This document shows, piece by piece, positions 26,394 through 34,869 of a DNA stretch of 64,000 nucleotides. The notes beneath the pieces were generated by a model, which saw nothing but the letters and a program-made list of their open reading frames with translations, was not told the origin of the DNA and did no database searches. The translations under genes and the position numbers were made by a program. Location: assembly GCF_014645515.1 (NCBI RefSeq), contig NZ_BMLW01000008.1, positions 216,515 to 280,514 of the forward strand, read 5' to 3'. This DNA is from Oceanobacillus neutriphilus. GTDB taxonomy: Bacteria; Bacillota; Bacilli; Bacillales; Amphibacillaceae. Within the stretch, counting starts at the first letter, position 1. Each line of letters begins with the position of its first letter.

Positions 26394-26564
26394 ATGATGC
26401 GTATGTTCTTTACTGCAGCGATGGTTTTATCCATTATTTTTATTTTTATGAAATGGAAGTACCGGATTTTAAACGGTTTTTTAAATTGGAAGCAGGGAAG
26501 AAAGTATTTAGTTCCAATTATAGCTAATGTTATTTTATGGAAAAAGAAAAAGGAAGCGGTTTAA
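26394..26564 (+). CDS. yqgO: YqgO-like small membrane protein (56 aa)
   Basis: 56 aa, with one N-terminal hydrophobic helix (FFTAAMVLSIIFIFM) followed by a basic amphipathic tail. Strong site GGGAGGTAAG upstream of ATG 26394. Its position between yqgN and gluP equals that of B. subtilis yqgO. Sequence similarity to YqgO is weak by eye; position is the main argument. Confidence 0.65.
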   Translation: MMRMFFTAAMVLSIIFIFMKWKYRILNGFLNWKQGRKYLVPIIANVILWKKKKEAV

Positions 26565-26669
26565 ATAAGTTAAATTCTTTACGAAAGACTCTGCTGATAA
26601 TAAAATATTCCCTCTTTGCTGTCAACAATAAATAGAGAGTATAAATAACCTCCTTAATAGGGCGATTAA

Positions 26670-26712
26670 TCAAAGGCCGGTCCCGGCTCCACCAATTTTT
26701 ACGGACCGGGCA
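26670..26712. other. GC-rich hairpin between yqgO and gluP
   Basis: CCGGTCC (26677-26683) and GGACCGG (26703-26709) are perfect inverted repeats around a 19-base loop, in an otherwise AT-rich 263-bp gap. Further complementary bits surround it. It could be a leader RNA structure of gluP or a repeat; I do not recognise a known riboswitch. Confidence 0.45.
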
Positions 26713-26827
26713 GCTGCCATTCTCGATAATGGGCAAATAAAAACACTCTGCTGGCGTCTATGCCGTTTTATCATAGTTGCACATAATTAGAAACATTTGG
26801 TATGCTTCAAAGAGGGGAGGGTGATTT

Positions 26828-28375
26828 ATGGACGTACATATGCAATATAGAACGTATGAACTGGTAAGAAAATTAACAGAGCAAGGATGCCGGATTATTG
26901 CAGGTGACTATAGAACGGATGAAATCTGGATGGAACGGAAAGCCGGCAGAAAATCCGATATTATTCGTGTAAAACCGCAAACCTTTGATTGGGCTAATCA
27001 ATTACGGCAGGATTCGCAGATTGCTTATCAGCAAATGCAGCGGATAAGACAAGCTATCGCAAGCGTTAATACGGAACTATATTTAATATACATAGCTGAA
27101 GAACATCCGGTTGATGAATGGGAAGAGTTGAAAAAACCGTTTGGTGAAGGAAATAAGAAGTCACCGAGAATGCACATATATTATCTTGATAGAGAAGATG
27201 AAGAAAACGAGATCAGCCTCTTGAGCCACGATTTAAATATGTCGTTGGCCGGAGAAGATAGAAGAGATTTAGATGATACGGAAAAAGAGGAAGCAGCAAA
27301 TCAAATGAAAAATACGCTGTTCCGAAAAATCAAGGAAGAGCAGGAGAACCGCAAAAAAATATTTTCATTTTCCACCCCACTGTTCACATACATATTAATC
27401 GCTTTAAATATAGTTATTTTTATTCTTCAAATCACAAAAGGGGATATGGAAAATACACAGCATTTAATTGATATGGGAGCAAACTTTAACCTCCTTGTGA
27501 TGGAGGGGGAATGGTGGAGATTCTTCAGCTCGATGTTTTTACATCTTAACTTTATTCATCTGATTATGAATATGCTTGCTCTGTATTATCTGGGAACTGC
27601 GATTGAACGGATATTCGGGAGAACCCGGTTCCTCTTTATCTATTTCCTTGGCGGCCTGGCAGGTTCTATTGCAAGCTTTGCCACTTCAATCAATGTATCC
27701 GTAGGCGCATCAGGTGCAATATTTGCGTTGTTTGGCGCACTTCTATTATTCGGACTTATCTATAAGCAAATATTCTTTCAAACAATGGGTATGAATATCA
27801 TTCTTATTTTAGGAGTGAATCTGCTGCTTGGATTCACTGTTCCTGAAATTGATATGGGAGCACATCTTGGCGGATTAGCCGGAGGATTTTTAATTGCTGC
27901 TGCCGTTTATGTTCCAAATAAAAAAAATCAAAAGAATCAGCTGCTGGGGGTTATCGGTTTTATCATTCTCAGTATCGGATTATTCATTTATGGATGGTCT
28001 TTTAATTCATCATCTCCGGAAATGAAATTAATTGAAGCAGAAGCTCTCATAGAGGAAGAGAATTTTAGTGAGGTTATTTCCGTAACAACGGAAGCACTTG
28101 ATGAAACGGGTGATTCAGATTTGATACCTTATCTTCTTTTCCACCGCTCTTACGCTTATATTCAGGAGTTGGAATTTGCAAAAGCAACAGAGGATTTGGA
28201 AGCAGCTATTCAATACGATGAAAGAATACCCGAAATGTATCATAATCTGGCAATTTTATACTCCCAGCAAGGAGCGAGTACGACGGAAATTGAAGCCATT
28301 ATTGATGAAGGATTAGAACAATTTCCGGGAAACGAACAATTATCGAATATAAAAGATGAATTACAATCATATTAA
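26828..28375 (+). CDS. gluP: Rhomboid intramembrane serine protease GluP
   Basis: 515 aa (YqgP family, about 507). A cytoplasmic N-terminal domain (1-180) precedes seven membrane segments with the catalytic GASGAIFALFGALL serine (near residue 293) and a histidine in MGAHLGGLAGG (near 344). EWWRFFSSMFLHLNFIHLIM is the rhomboid signature. The C-terminal 100 residues are TPR-like. In B. subtilis this protease works with FtsH to remove the Mg transporter MgtE. ATG with GGGGAGGG upstream. Confidence 0.95.
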   Translation: MDVHMQYRTYELVRKLTEQGCRIIAGDYRTDEIWMERKAGRKSDIIRVKPQTFDWANQLRQDSQIAYQQMQRIRQAIASVNTELYLIYIAEEHPVDEWEELKKPFGEGNKKSPRMHIYYLDREDEENEISLLSHDLNMSLAGEDRRDLDDTEKEEAANQMKNTLFRKIKEEQENRKKIFSFSTPLFTYILIALNIVIFILQITKGDMENTQHLIDMGANFNLLVMEGEWWRFFSSMFLHLNFIHLIMNMLALYYLGTAIERIFGRTRFLFIYFLGGLAGSIASFATSINVSVGASGAIFALFGALLLFGLIYKQIFFQTMGMNIILILGVNLLLGFTVPEIDMGAHLGGLAGGFLIAAAVYVPNKKNQKNQLLGVIGFIILSIGLFIYGWSFNSSSPEMKLIEAEALIEEENFSEVISVTTEALDETGDSDLIPYLLFHRSYAYIQELEFAKATEDLEAAIQYDERIPEMYHNLAILYSQQGASTTEIEAIIDEGLEQFPGNEQLSNIKDELQSY

Positions 28376-28379
28376 GATG

Positions 28380-28420
28380 AAAACCAGGCTGAGGAAAACA
28401 GAAATGCGGCCTGGTTTCTG
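28380..28420 (+). terminator. Weak terminator after gluP
   Basis: AAACCAGGC and GCCTGGTTT pair, but the tail has only three T's before CTG. Confidence 0.5.
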
Positions 28421-28499
28421 TATACCTTAAAGAATGGAATGTATAGTTTTTATCTGGTGATATAAACTATCTACATCCTACTGTATTAAGGTGATAAAA

Positions 28500-29957
28500 G
28501 TGACTGATAAAATGAAAAAGGTAGATACAAGCCTTAAAACAAACGTTTCTTATTTAAAGTCTTATTTAGCGGTTGATAAAAGCTTTGACTTGATTTATTT
28601 AGATTTGAACTATGCAGGTAAAGATATGGCTATGTTTATGGTTGATGGATTTGTCAAAGATGATATCATGCTTTTCATCATGCAGTCCCTGCAAAGATTG
28701 CGCCCAGATGAGCTGGATACAAATACATTACAGAAATTAATGAAAAGAGATATCCCTTTTATAGAAATAGAAGCATTGGAAGATATGGATAAATTAGTTG
28801 ATTTTATTCTTTCGGGAGCAACGGTTTTATTCGTAGAAGACTTAGATAAGGCAATTGTTATTGATGCGAGAACATACCCGGCACGATCACCTGAAGAACC
28901 TGATTTAGAAAGAGTGGTCCGGGGACCGCGGGACGGGTTTGTGGAAACGCTGGTATTTAATACGGCACTGACAAGACGGCGGGTCAGGGACCGTTCCCTC
29001 CGGATGGAGTTTACGCAGGTAGGCAGGCGTTCTAAAACAGATGTTGTTATCAGTTATATAGAGGATATAGCGGATTCTAAACAAGTAGAGAAGCTGAAAA
29101 AAATGATTGACGGTATAGATACAGACGGGCTTCCTATGGCAGAAAAAACGATCGAAGAATTTTTCAGTGATCGTTATTGGAACCCGTATCCGGCAGTCCG
29201 GTATACGGAACGGCCAGATACGGTTGCTTCCCATCTTTTTGAGGGTCATATCGTCCTGATTATTGATGGATCACCAAGTGCGATGATTACACAGACAACT
29301 TTCTGGCAGCATCTGCAGCATGCAGAAGAATATCGGCAAAAGCCAAGTGTTGGAGCTTATTTACGAATTGTTCGATTTATTGCCATATTTCTCTCTCTTG
29401 TCCTCTTACCGCTTTATTATTTATTTTCTGTTCAGCCAGAGCTTTTGCCGCCTGCATATTCCTTTATAGGACCGGAGGATGCGGGGGTCATCCCGCTACT
29501 GGTCCAATTTTTAATTGCAGAACTGGGGCTGGATGTTTTAAGGATGGCATCCATTCACACACCGTCTGCACTTGGAACAGCCCTTGGTCTGGTAGCAGCA
29601 ATTATGATTGGGGAAGTTTCTGTACAGGTCGGCTGGTTTTCGCATGAGGTTGTCTTATACATTGCTACCGCAGCAATCGGTTCCTATGCAACACCAAGCT
29701 ATGAATTAAGTATGGCAAATCGTCTTGCCCGCTTATTTTTATTATTTTCAACCGCTTTGTTTGGCGTAAGCGGTTATGTTATTGGGGTAACTGGATGGCT
29801 GTTATTTTTAATAAAGATGAGAACATTTGAAACGCCTTATTTTTGGCCGTTAGTGCCGTTTTCAGCAAAGAGTATGCGCGATACATTTATCCGCTTCCCA
29901 TTACCGGAAAGGCATCTGAGGCCTTCTATATTACGACCCAAAGATCCAGATCGTTAA
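28500..29957 (+). CDS. GerA-family spore protein, SpoVAF-like
   Basis: 485 aa. Soluble N-terminal half (1-270) with the GerA/SpoVAF signature VRGPRDGFVETLVFNTALTR, split here at PRDGF, and RRVRDRSLRMEF; then four or five membrane segments in the C-terminal half. SpoVAF-type proteins sit in the inner spore membrane and support germinant receptor function. I take GTG 28500 as the start because AAGGTGAT ends 5 bp upstream. It is not next to a spoVA operon and has no B. subtilis counterpart at this position that I recall. Confidence 0.87.
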   Translation: MTDKMKKVDTSLKTNVSYLKSYLAVDKSFDLIYLDLNYAGKDMAMFMVDGFVKDDIMLFIMQSLQRLRPDELDTNTLQKLMKRDIPFIEIEALEDMDKLVDFILSGATVLFVEDLDKAIVIDARTYPARSPEEPDLERVVRGPRDGFVETLVFNTALTRRRVRDRSLRMEFTQVGRRSKTDVVISYIEDIADSKQVEKLKKMIDGIDTDGLPMAEKTIEEFFSDRYWNPYPAVRYTERPDTVASHLFEGHIVLIIDGSPSAMITQTTFWQHLQHAEEYRQKPSVGAYLRIVRFIAIFLSLVLLPLYYLFSVQPELLPPAYSFIGPEDAGVIPLLVQFLIAELGLDVLRMASIHTPSALGTALGLVAAIMIGEVSVQVGWFSHEVVLYIATAAIGSYATPSYELSMANRLARLFLLFSTALFGVSGYVIGVTGWLLFLIKMRTFETPYFWPLVPFSAKSMRDTFIRFPLPERHLRPSILRPKDPDR

Positions 29958-29975
29958 TTTGATCTGGATCTTATT
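29943..29975 (+). terminator. Terminator after the SpoVAF-like gene
   Basis: GATCCAGATC (29943-29952) and GATCTGGATC (29961-29970) pair perfectly; the 5' arm overlaps the stop codon region. The tail is TTATTCTC. Confidence 0.75.
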
Positions 29976-29980
29976 CTCAT

Positions 29981-30009
29981 TTCCCATTTGATTGCCCATT
30001 TGATATAAT
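29981..30009 (+). promoter_or_regulatory. Possible SigA promoter of yqgQ-glcK
   Basis: TTCCCA (29981-29986), 17-bp spacer, perfect TATAAT (30004-30009), 16 bp before the yqgQ ATG. Confidence 0.6.
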
Positions 30010-30025
30010 ACTCTTTGGTGATAAC

Positions 30026-30238
30026 ATGCAGAATATACATGATGTACGGAAGTTGCTGATGAAGTTTGGAACTTTTATCTATACGACAGACCGCTTAGGC
30101 GACTTAGAATTAATGATGATGGAAATAAATGAATTGTATGAATGGAAATTCATCAGCAGTCAGCAATTCCAGCAGGCGGTATTGCTCATAAAAAAAGAAA
30201 GCCGAGAATATAAAAAGGGGACGAAAATAAATGAATGA
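30026..30238 (+). CDS. yqgQ: YqgQ family protein (DUF910)
   Basis: 70 aa three-helix protein; IHDVRKLLMKFGTFIYTTDR and DLELMMMEINELYEWKFI match YqgQ, whose structure suggests nucleic acid binding but whose role is not known. The 3' end overlaps glcK by 8 bp, the same pairing as in B. subtilis. The start follows TTGGTGAT. Confidence 0.9.
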   Translation: MQNIHDVRKLLMKFGTFIYTTDRLGDLELMMMEINELYEWKFISSQQFQQAVLLIKKESREYKKGTKINE

Positions 30239-31190
30239 ATTATTAGCAGGAGTAGATATTGGGGGAACTACCGTAAAAATTGGATTCATTACTAAAGAAG
30301 GGAAAATTCAGGAGAAGTGGGAAATACCAACAGATTTAACAAACGATGGTGTAAATATTATTTCTGATATTTGGAAAAGTATTGAATCGAAATTACAGGC
30401 ATTGTCATTAGATCATTCTTCCATAAAAGGAATCGGGGTCGGGGCGCCGGGATTTGTAGATGCACATGCAGGTATTATTACGGAAGCGGTCAATATCGGG
30501 TGGAAAGATATGCACTTGGCGGAAGAACTTGAAAAACTGGCTGGAGTACCTGTATATGCTGAAAACGATGCGAATATTGCTGTGTTAGGAGAAAATTGGG
30601 TTGGGGCAGGAAACCAATCCAGGAATTTAATAGCAATTACATTAGGAACAGGTGTCGGCGGCGGGATTATCGCAAACGGCTCTATTTTAAATGGTGTTAA
30701 TGGCATGGCCGGAGAGATAGGTCATATTGAAGTGATGGAAAATGGCTATCCATGTAATTGCGGAAAAAAAGGCTGTTTAGAAACCATTGCTTCTGCAACA
30801 GGAATTGTCCGGCAGGCAATGGAGAAGATACACACCAACCCAGAATCATTGCTGGCAAAGTTATTTAAGGCAGAAGGACGTATTTCTGCCCAAAATGTTT
30901 TTGAATTAGCAAAGCAGGACGACCAGGCCTCCAAAGAAATTATTGAATATACAACAGACGTTTTAGGGAAAGCAATGGCAAATATGTCAATGATTATCAA
31001 TCCATCCAATATTTTAATTGGCGGCGGTGTTTCTAATGCCGGAGATTATTTAATTGATGCTTTGACAAAAGCTTTCAGAAAGCATGCCCTGCCTAAAGTG
31101 AGTGAAGTTTGCACCATTAAAACTTGCCAGCTTGGTAATGATGCAGGTATTATTGGAGGAGCATATTTAGTTTATGAGAATTACAGTTAA
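30231..31190 (+). CDS. glcK: Glucokinase (ROK family)
   Basis: 319 aa; phosphorylates glucose with ATP. The phosphate loop GVDIGGTTVKIG is at residue 6. The sugar-binding region includes AENDANIAVLGE (near 105) and GEIGHIEV, and CNCGKKGCLETIAS (near 180) is the ROK zinc motif. Length equals B. subtilis GlcK (321). Translationally coupled to yqgQ. GGGGACG upstream of ATG. Confidence 0.96.
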   Translation: MNELLAGVDIGGTTVKIGFITKEGKIQEKWEIPTDLTNDGVNIISDIWKSIESKLQALSLDHSSIKGIGVGAPGFVDAHAGIITEAVNIGWKDMHLAEELEKLAGVPVYAENDANIAVLGENWVGAGNQSRNLIAITLGTGVGGGIIANGSILNGVNGMAGEIGHIEVMENGYPCNCGKKGCLETIASATGIVRQAMEKIHTNPESLLAKLFKAEGRISAQNVFELAKQDDQASKEIIEYTTDVLGKAMANMSMIINPSNILIGGGVSNAGDYLIDALTKAFRKHALPKVSEVCTIKTCQLGNDAGIIGGAYLVYENYS

Positions 31191-31271
31191 TTGATTTTTA
31201 GACTTGATTTTTTTTGAATATCTACTAAAATAGTAATTTATGAACGGGTAATTAAATAAAATGATTAAATG

Positions 31272-31300
31272 TGAAACCTTTTTTCTTGTTAAACCGTTAT
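31272..31300 (+). promoter_or_regulatory. Candidate ECF (SigM/SigX-type) promoter of the LTA synthase gene
   Basis: TGAAAC (31272-31277), 17-bp spacer, CGTTAT (31295-31300), close to the SigM consensus TGAAAC-N16/17-CGTC. Cell-envelope genes such as B. subtilis LTA synthases use such promoters. The -10 element is one base off. Confidence 0.4.
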
Positions 31301-31411
31301 ACAAGATGTACAATTTTTTAATTGCAGGTTTACATTAGTTAATAAAATGGGAAGTAGTATATTAAAAAGTAAATCAGCATTCCTGTTTTTATTATTTAGG
31401 AGAGGATATAA

Positions 31412-33349
31412 ATGAAACGATTTAAAAAGCCGAGGATACCGCTCTATATTATTGCAGCATTTCTTCTTGGACTGAAAACCTATATTGTCTACCGATTTGT
31501 GTTTAATATTGAACTTGATAATTCCATGCAGGAATTAATTCTGTTTATTAATCCTTTTGTGTCAGCATTTTTAATTCTGGCATTGGGAGTCTGGTTTAAT
31601 AAGTCTTCCAGACAAATGAAGTATATTCGGTATGCTACATTGGCGGCATCTCTGCTTATCTGGGCGAATCTTGTATTCTACCGCCAATTTACAGATTTTA
31701 TAACAATCCCGCAATTATTTATGGGAAGCAATATGACAGATTTAGGATCTAGTATCCTGACTTTAATTAAGCCATGGGATCTGTTTATATTTGTAGATGC
31801 TGCGATTATCTGGTATCTAAGTAAGAAATATGAAGGAAGTCTTGCTGTCCAGTACCCTAGAAGCGGTAAGGTAGGCGCCCTAGCATTTTCATTAGTTTTG
31901 CTTGCGGGTAACTTTTTCTTAGCTGAAATGGAAAGACCGCAGCTTTTCACCCGCGGATTTGACCGTGAATATTTGGTGAAAAATATTGGTCTGTTTAACT
32001 ATCATGTATATGATGTTGTTGTTCATTCTAAAAATGAATCACAGCGTGTATTTGCAGATGGAAATGAAATTCCTGAAATTCAGGAATACATTAAAGAAAA
32101 TGTAGACCATGAGACCAGTGAAAAAATGAATGGTGTTGCGAAGGATAAAAATATCATTTTCCTTAACGCAGAATCATTACAGCATTTTGTAATGAACAGT
32201 GAAGTAAATGGAGAAGAGGTTACACCATTTCTGAATGAATTAGCTCAGGATGAAGATACGTATTACTTTGATAACTTTTACGAACAAACTGGTCAGGGGA
32301 ATACATCTGATTCAGAGTTCTTAGTAGAAAATTCATTGTACCCGTTATCCCGTGGAGCAGTGTTCTTTACGCACGGTAATAATGAATACCATTCTTTCGA
32401 TGAAATGATTAAAGAAGCCGGTTATACTTCTAACGTACTGCATGCGAACAATAAAAGCTTCTGGAACCGGGATGCAATGTATAACAGCCTGAATATTGAT
32501 AACTTCTTTGGAGAAGAATCCTATGATGTAACACCGGAAGATTCTGTGGGATGGGGTCTGAAGGATAAACCGTTCTTTGAACAATCTATCCCAATATTGG
32601 AAGATTTGGATGAACCATTCTATTCAAAAATGATTTTATTAACGAATCACTTCCCATTTGAATTAGAAGAGGAAGACGCAACGATTGATAAATTTGATTC
32701 TAATTCTAATACACTGAACAGTTATATTCCAACCGTCCGCTATATGGATGAGGCTATTGAGGAATTCTTTGATGAGTTAAAAGAGTCCGGTCTGTATGAA
32801 GACTCCATTATTGTCATTATGGGTGACCATATTGGAATAAGTGCCAACCATAATAAAGCGATGGCTCAGTATTTAGATCAGGATGAAATCACACCTTATG
32901 ATCAGGTACAATTACAGCGTGTGCCATTATTTATCCATATTCCTGGAGATGGAAACGGAAAAGTAATGGATGAGATTGCCGGTCAAATTGATTTGAAACC
33001 GACCATGCTGAATATGCTGGGTATTGATTCTGGTGAGGATATTTATTTTGGTAATGATTTATTCAGTGATGATAGAAAAGATTATGTAGCATTGCGTAAT
33101 GGCGATTTTGTCAGTGATGATTTCGTGAAAACAGCCGGTTCCTGCTATGATCGTGAAAGTGGTGAACTAATGGATCAGGCTGTAGAAGAAGAAACAGATT
33201 CCGAGGAAGAAGCAAGTGAAGAATTAGAGAAGGTAGAAAGTGCTTGTGATACCATTCAAGAAAAAGTAGATACAGAGCTTTCTTACTCTGATTCCATCAT
33301 TTACGGAGATTTATTCCGGTTTGTTGACTTTGGAGATGAAGAAGAATAA
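31412..33349 (+). CDS. ltaS: Lipoteichoic acid synthase (LtaS family, YqgS-like)
   Basis: 645 aa. Five membrane helices in residues 10-190, then an extracellular alkaline-phosphatase-fold domain that polymerises glycerol phosphate from phosphatidylglycerol. The metal/catalytic threonine is in TGQGNTSDSEF (near residue 297), with further metal residues in VIMGDHIGIS. The C-terminus (590-630) is strongly acidic. By position it corresponds to B. subtilis yqgS, one of several LtaS paralogs, so whether it is the main enzyme is unknown. Site AGGAGAGG before ATG. Confidence 0.93.
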   Translation: MKRFKKPRIPLYIIAAFLLGLKTYIVYRFVFNIELDNSMQELILFINPFVSAFLILALGVWFNKSSRQMKYIRYATLAASLLIWANLVFYRQFTDFITIPQLFMGSNMTDLGSSILTLIKPWDLFIFVDAAIIWYLSKKYEGSLAVQYPRSGKVGALAFSLVLLAGNFFLAEMERPQLFTRGFDREYLVKNIGLFNYHVYDVVVHSKNESQRVFADGNEIPEIQEYIKENVDHETSEKMNGVAKDKNIIFLNAESLQHFVMNSEVNGEEVTPFLNELAQDEDTYYFDNFYEQTGQGNTSDSEFLVENSLYPLSRGAVFFTHGNNEYHSFDEMIKEAGYTSNVLHANNKSFWNRDAMYNSLNIDNFFGEESYDVTPEDSVGWGLKDKPFFEQSIPILEDLDEPFYSKMILLTNHFPFELEEEDATIDKFDSNSNTLNSYIPTVRYMDEAIEEFFDELKESGLYEDSIIVIMGDHIGISANHNKAMAQYLDQDEITPYDQVQLQRVPLFIHIPGDGNGKVMDEIAGQIDLKPTMLNMLGIDSGEDIYFGNDLFSDDRKDYVALRNGDFVSDDFVKTAGSCYDRESGELMDQAVEEETDSEEEASEELEKVESACDTIQEKVDTELSYSDSIIYGDLFRFVDFGDEEE

Positions 33350-33352
33350 AAG

Positions 33353-33390
33353 AAACGGTACAGGTGATCAAAGCCTGTACCGTTTTTTTA
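33353..33390 (+). terminator. Terminator after ltaS
   Basis: AAACGGTACAGG and CCTGTACCGTTT form a 12-bp stem with a T7 tail. Confidence 0.93.
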
Positions 33391-33429
33391 TAGCATATAA
33401 AATTATAGAATCATTGCCTTGTGGATAAC

Positions 33430-33787
33430 TATTTATAGAACAGTAGCCGAGTCCAGCTCCGAGCGCCAAACTTTAGAGATTTCACGTCACGCCCTACGAT
33501 AAAGAAGACTTAGCGAATGGCAAGCCGTCAGGTGCAGACAGAGGTAAAGTTGGGACTGGGACTGCGATTACTCGTCCCACCGAAAAGCTTTTGCGATTAC
33601 TCGCCCCATCAAAACCGCCGCACTTATGCCCCGAGGGTGAAAGTCAACATCGGTTTAAAGTAAAGGAAGGCCGACTAAAAACAGGCTGAAGCCTAACGTC
33701 GGCATACCCCTAAAGGGGCATGATTCCTTTATCTCAGTTGCTTCGGTCCAGTTGTTACGTTTTTAAACAACGCTTTCCGCTTTTCTT
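33430..33787. repeat. Structured repeat-like block left of copy C
   Basis: About 360 bp without a gene. It has two GATTACTC motifs (33563-33581 and 33592-33610, minus orientation) that tie it to families 1 and 2. It also has a nested hairpin (33670-33703: GCCGAC/GTCGGC around AGGCT/AGCCT) and a short CCCC-TAAA-GGGG stem at 33707-33718. It is GC-richer than its surroundings. Whether it belongs to copy C or is a separate element is not clear. Confidence 0.6.
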
Positions 33788-34504
33788 TCAGGAGTCAAAA
33801 CGGTCCACCTCCGCTAGAATGGGTCTCTATACTGTTTAATACAACTGAGCAAATAGAAATTAGACCAGTAAAGAACATATTTTTCGTGGTGCATATAAAA
33901 ATGTTGTGTCACGATTACTTTCTACTCATGTAAGCTATTCCTGATATTTACTATTCATGCTGTGTCGTGTGTCATCGTTTCAATTGTCACATTAACCATT
34001 TGAAAAACTAAAATGATCTTTTCATCAAGTAAAAAGCAATGATTTCATCTAACTCCATCTGGATATGATTCCTTTCATACGCTGTGGAAGCCTAACTGAG
34101 CGCACACCAACCACGTAGACTCCTATGGGAACAGGGCGAGCTGAAGATCCACTTGAAAAGCGGTTTTCTTTTCAAGTTAGCTAAAGCCGTCCCCATGGCA
34201 GACTAAGATCTCAGGCGTCCTGGGGCCTAAGATTACTCACCCCATCGAAAAGAGTTGTTGCAACGTCTGCACTAGTACGTCCTGGGACTGGGACTGCGAT
34301 TACTCGTCCCACCGAAGAGCTTTTGCGATTACTCGTCCCACCGGAAACATTTGTACGTCGGAAAGCGTAGTGGTTGGTCGGAGCGGAGCTATACACAATC
34401 TGCCTTTCAATAAAACGATGACAAAATGCAAGCATGATAATGAAGAATATGTTCATCCTGGAATAGTAAGGTATAGATGTTTATTCTCAAGCGCGAAAGT
34501 TGAG
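33788..34504 (-). repeat. Family 1 repeat, copy C (717 bp, minus orientation)
   Basis: Read on the minus strand from 34504 it begins CTCAACTTTCGCG and follows copy E (63339-63925) almost base for base, including the 3' part CTAGCGGAGGNGGACCGTTTTGACTCC. It has a module at about 34110-34230 (10-bp hairpin 34151-34160 with 34168-34177, GTCCTGGG-loop hairpin at 34213-34228) that is also in copy A. GATTACTC motifs lie at 34228-34246, 34295-34313 and 34324-34342. No second CTCAACTTTCG terminus is seen at the left. No coding potential. It separates ltaS from yqzE and the comG operon. Confidence 0.87.
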
Positions 34505-34526
34505 TAAGCAGCAAAAAATAACCGGA

Positions 34527-34718
34527 TCAGTCCTGCCTATTTTTTCTTTTATAGTACCAGGATTGAATGGAGAAAGGTATTACACCAAGCCATTTATTAC
34601 TATACAGTTGATTAGATGATTTCTTTTTTTGTTTCCGTTCTTTTTTTTCTTCTGTAGGTAAATTTATATATTTCATCATCTCTTCGGTTAAAAAACGAAT
34701 ATAGTCATTACTTTTCAT
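34527..34718 (-). CDS. yqzE: YqzE family protein
   Basis: 63 aa. NDYIRFLTEEMMKYINLPTE then EKKERKQKKK and WLGVIPFSIQSWYYKR match YqzE, a small basic protein encoded at the comG locus in B. subtilis. Here it is divergent from comGA and directly beside the end of repeat copy C. The role is unknown; a competence link is inferred from position. Confidence 0.82.
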   Translation of the reverse strand: MKSNDYIRFLTEEMMKYINLPTEEKKERKQKKKSSNQLYSNKWLGVIPFSIQSWYYKRKNRQD

Positions 34719-34869
34719 GGGTTAATTTTAATGCTCCTTTTCAAGGCAGTTTTACTTATAGTTTTAACGATAAAATAAATTCTATTCTTTTGAATAAAAA
34801 AGAAGGAGAATTAGAATAAATGTAGAACTTATAGATTATGTCAGAAATAGTTGTAAGGGAGGTGAGTGA

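Noticed and set aside
26530..26736. 68-codon minus-strand frame between yqgO and gluP
   Set aside because: It begins with TTG without a ribosome site, runs through the GC-rich hairpin and into the end of yqgO, and resembles no family I know.
34211..34456. 81-codon minus-strand frame in repeat copy C
   Set aside because: It is made of the GATTACTC motif and hairpin sequence; the matching stretch in E has a different layout, so no protein is conserved.
33430..34504. CRISPR array suspected because of closely repeated GATTACTC units
   Set aside because: The units are irregularly spaced, partly in opposite orientation at other loci, and have no uniform spacers; no cas gene is present.
34740..34869. 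ComK boxes upstream of comGA
   Set aside because: AAAA and TTTT tracts are present, but I could not find a properly spaced AAAA-N5-TTTT pair, and such tracts are common in this AT-rich DNA.
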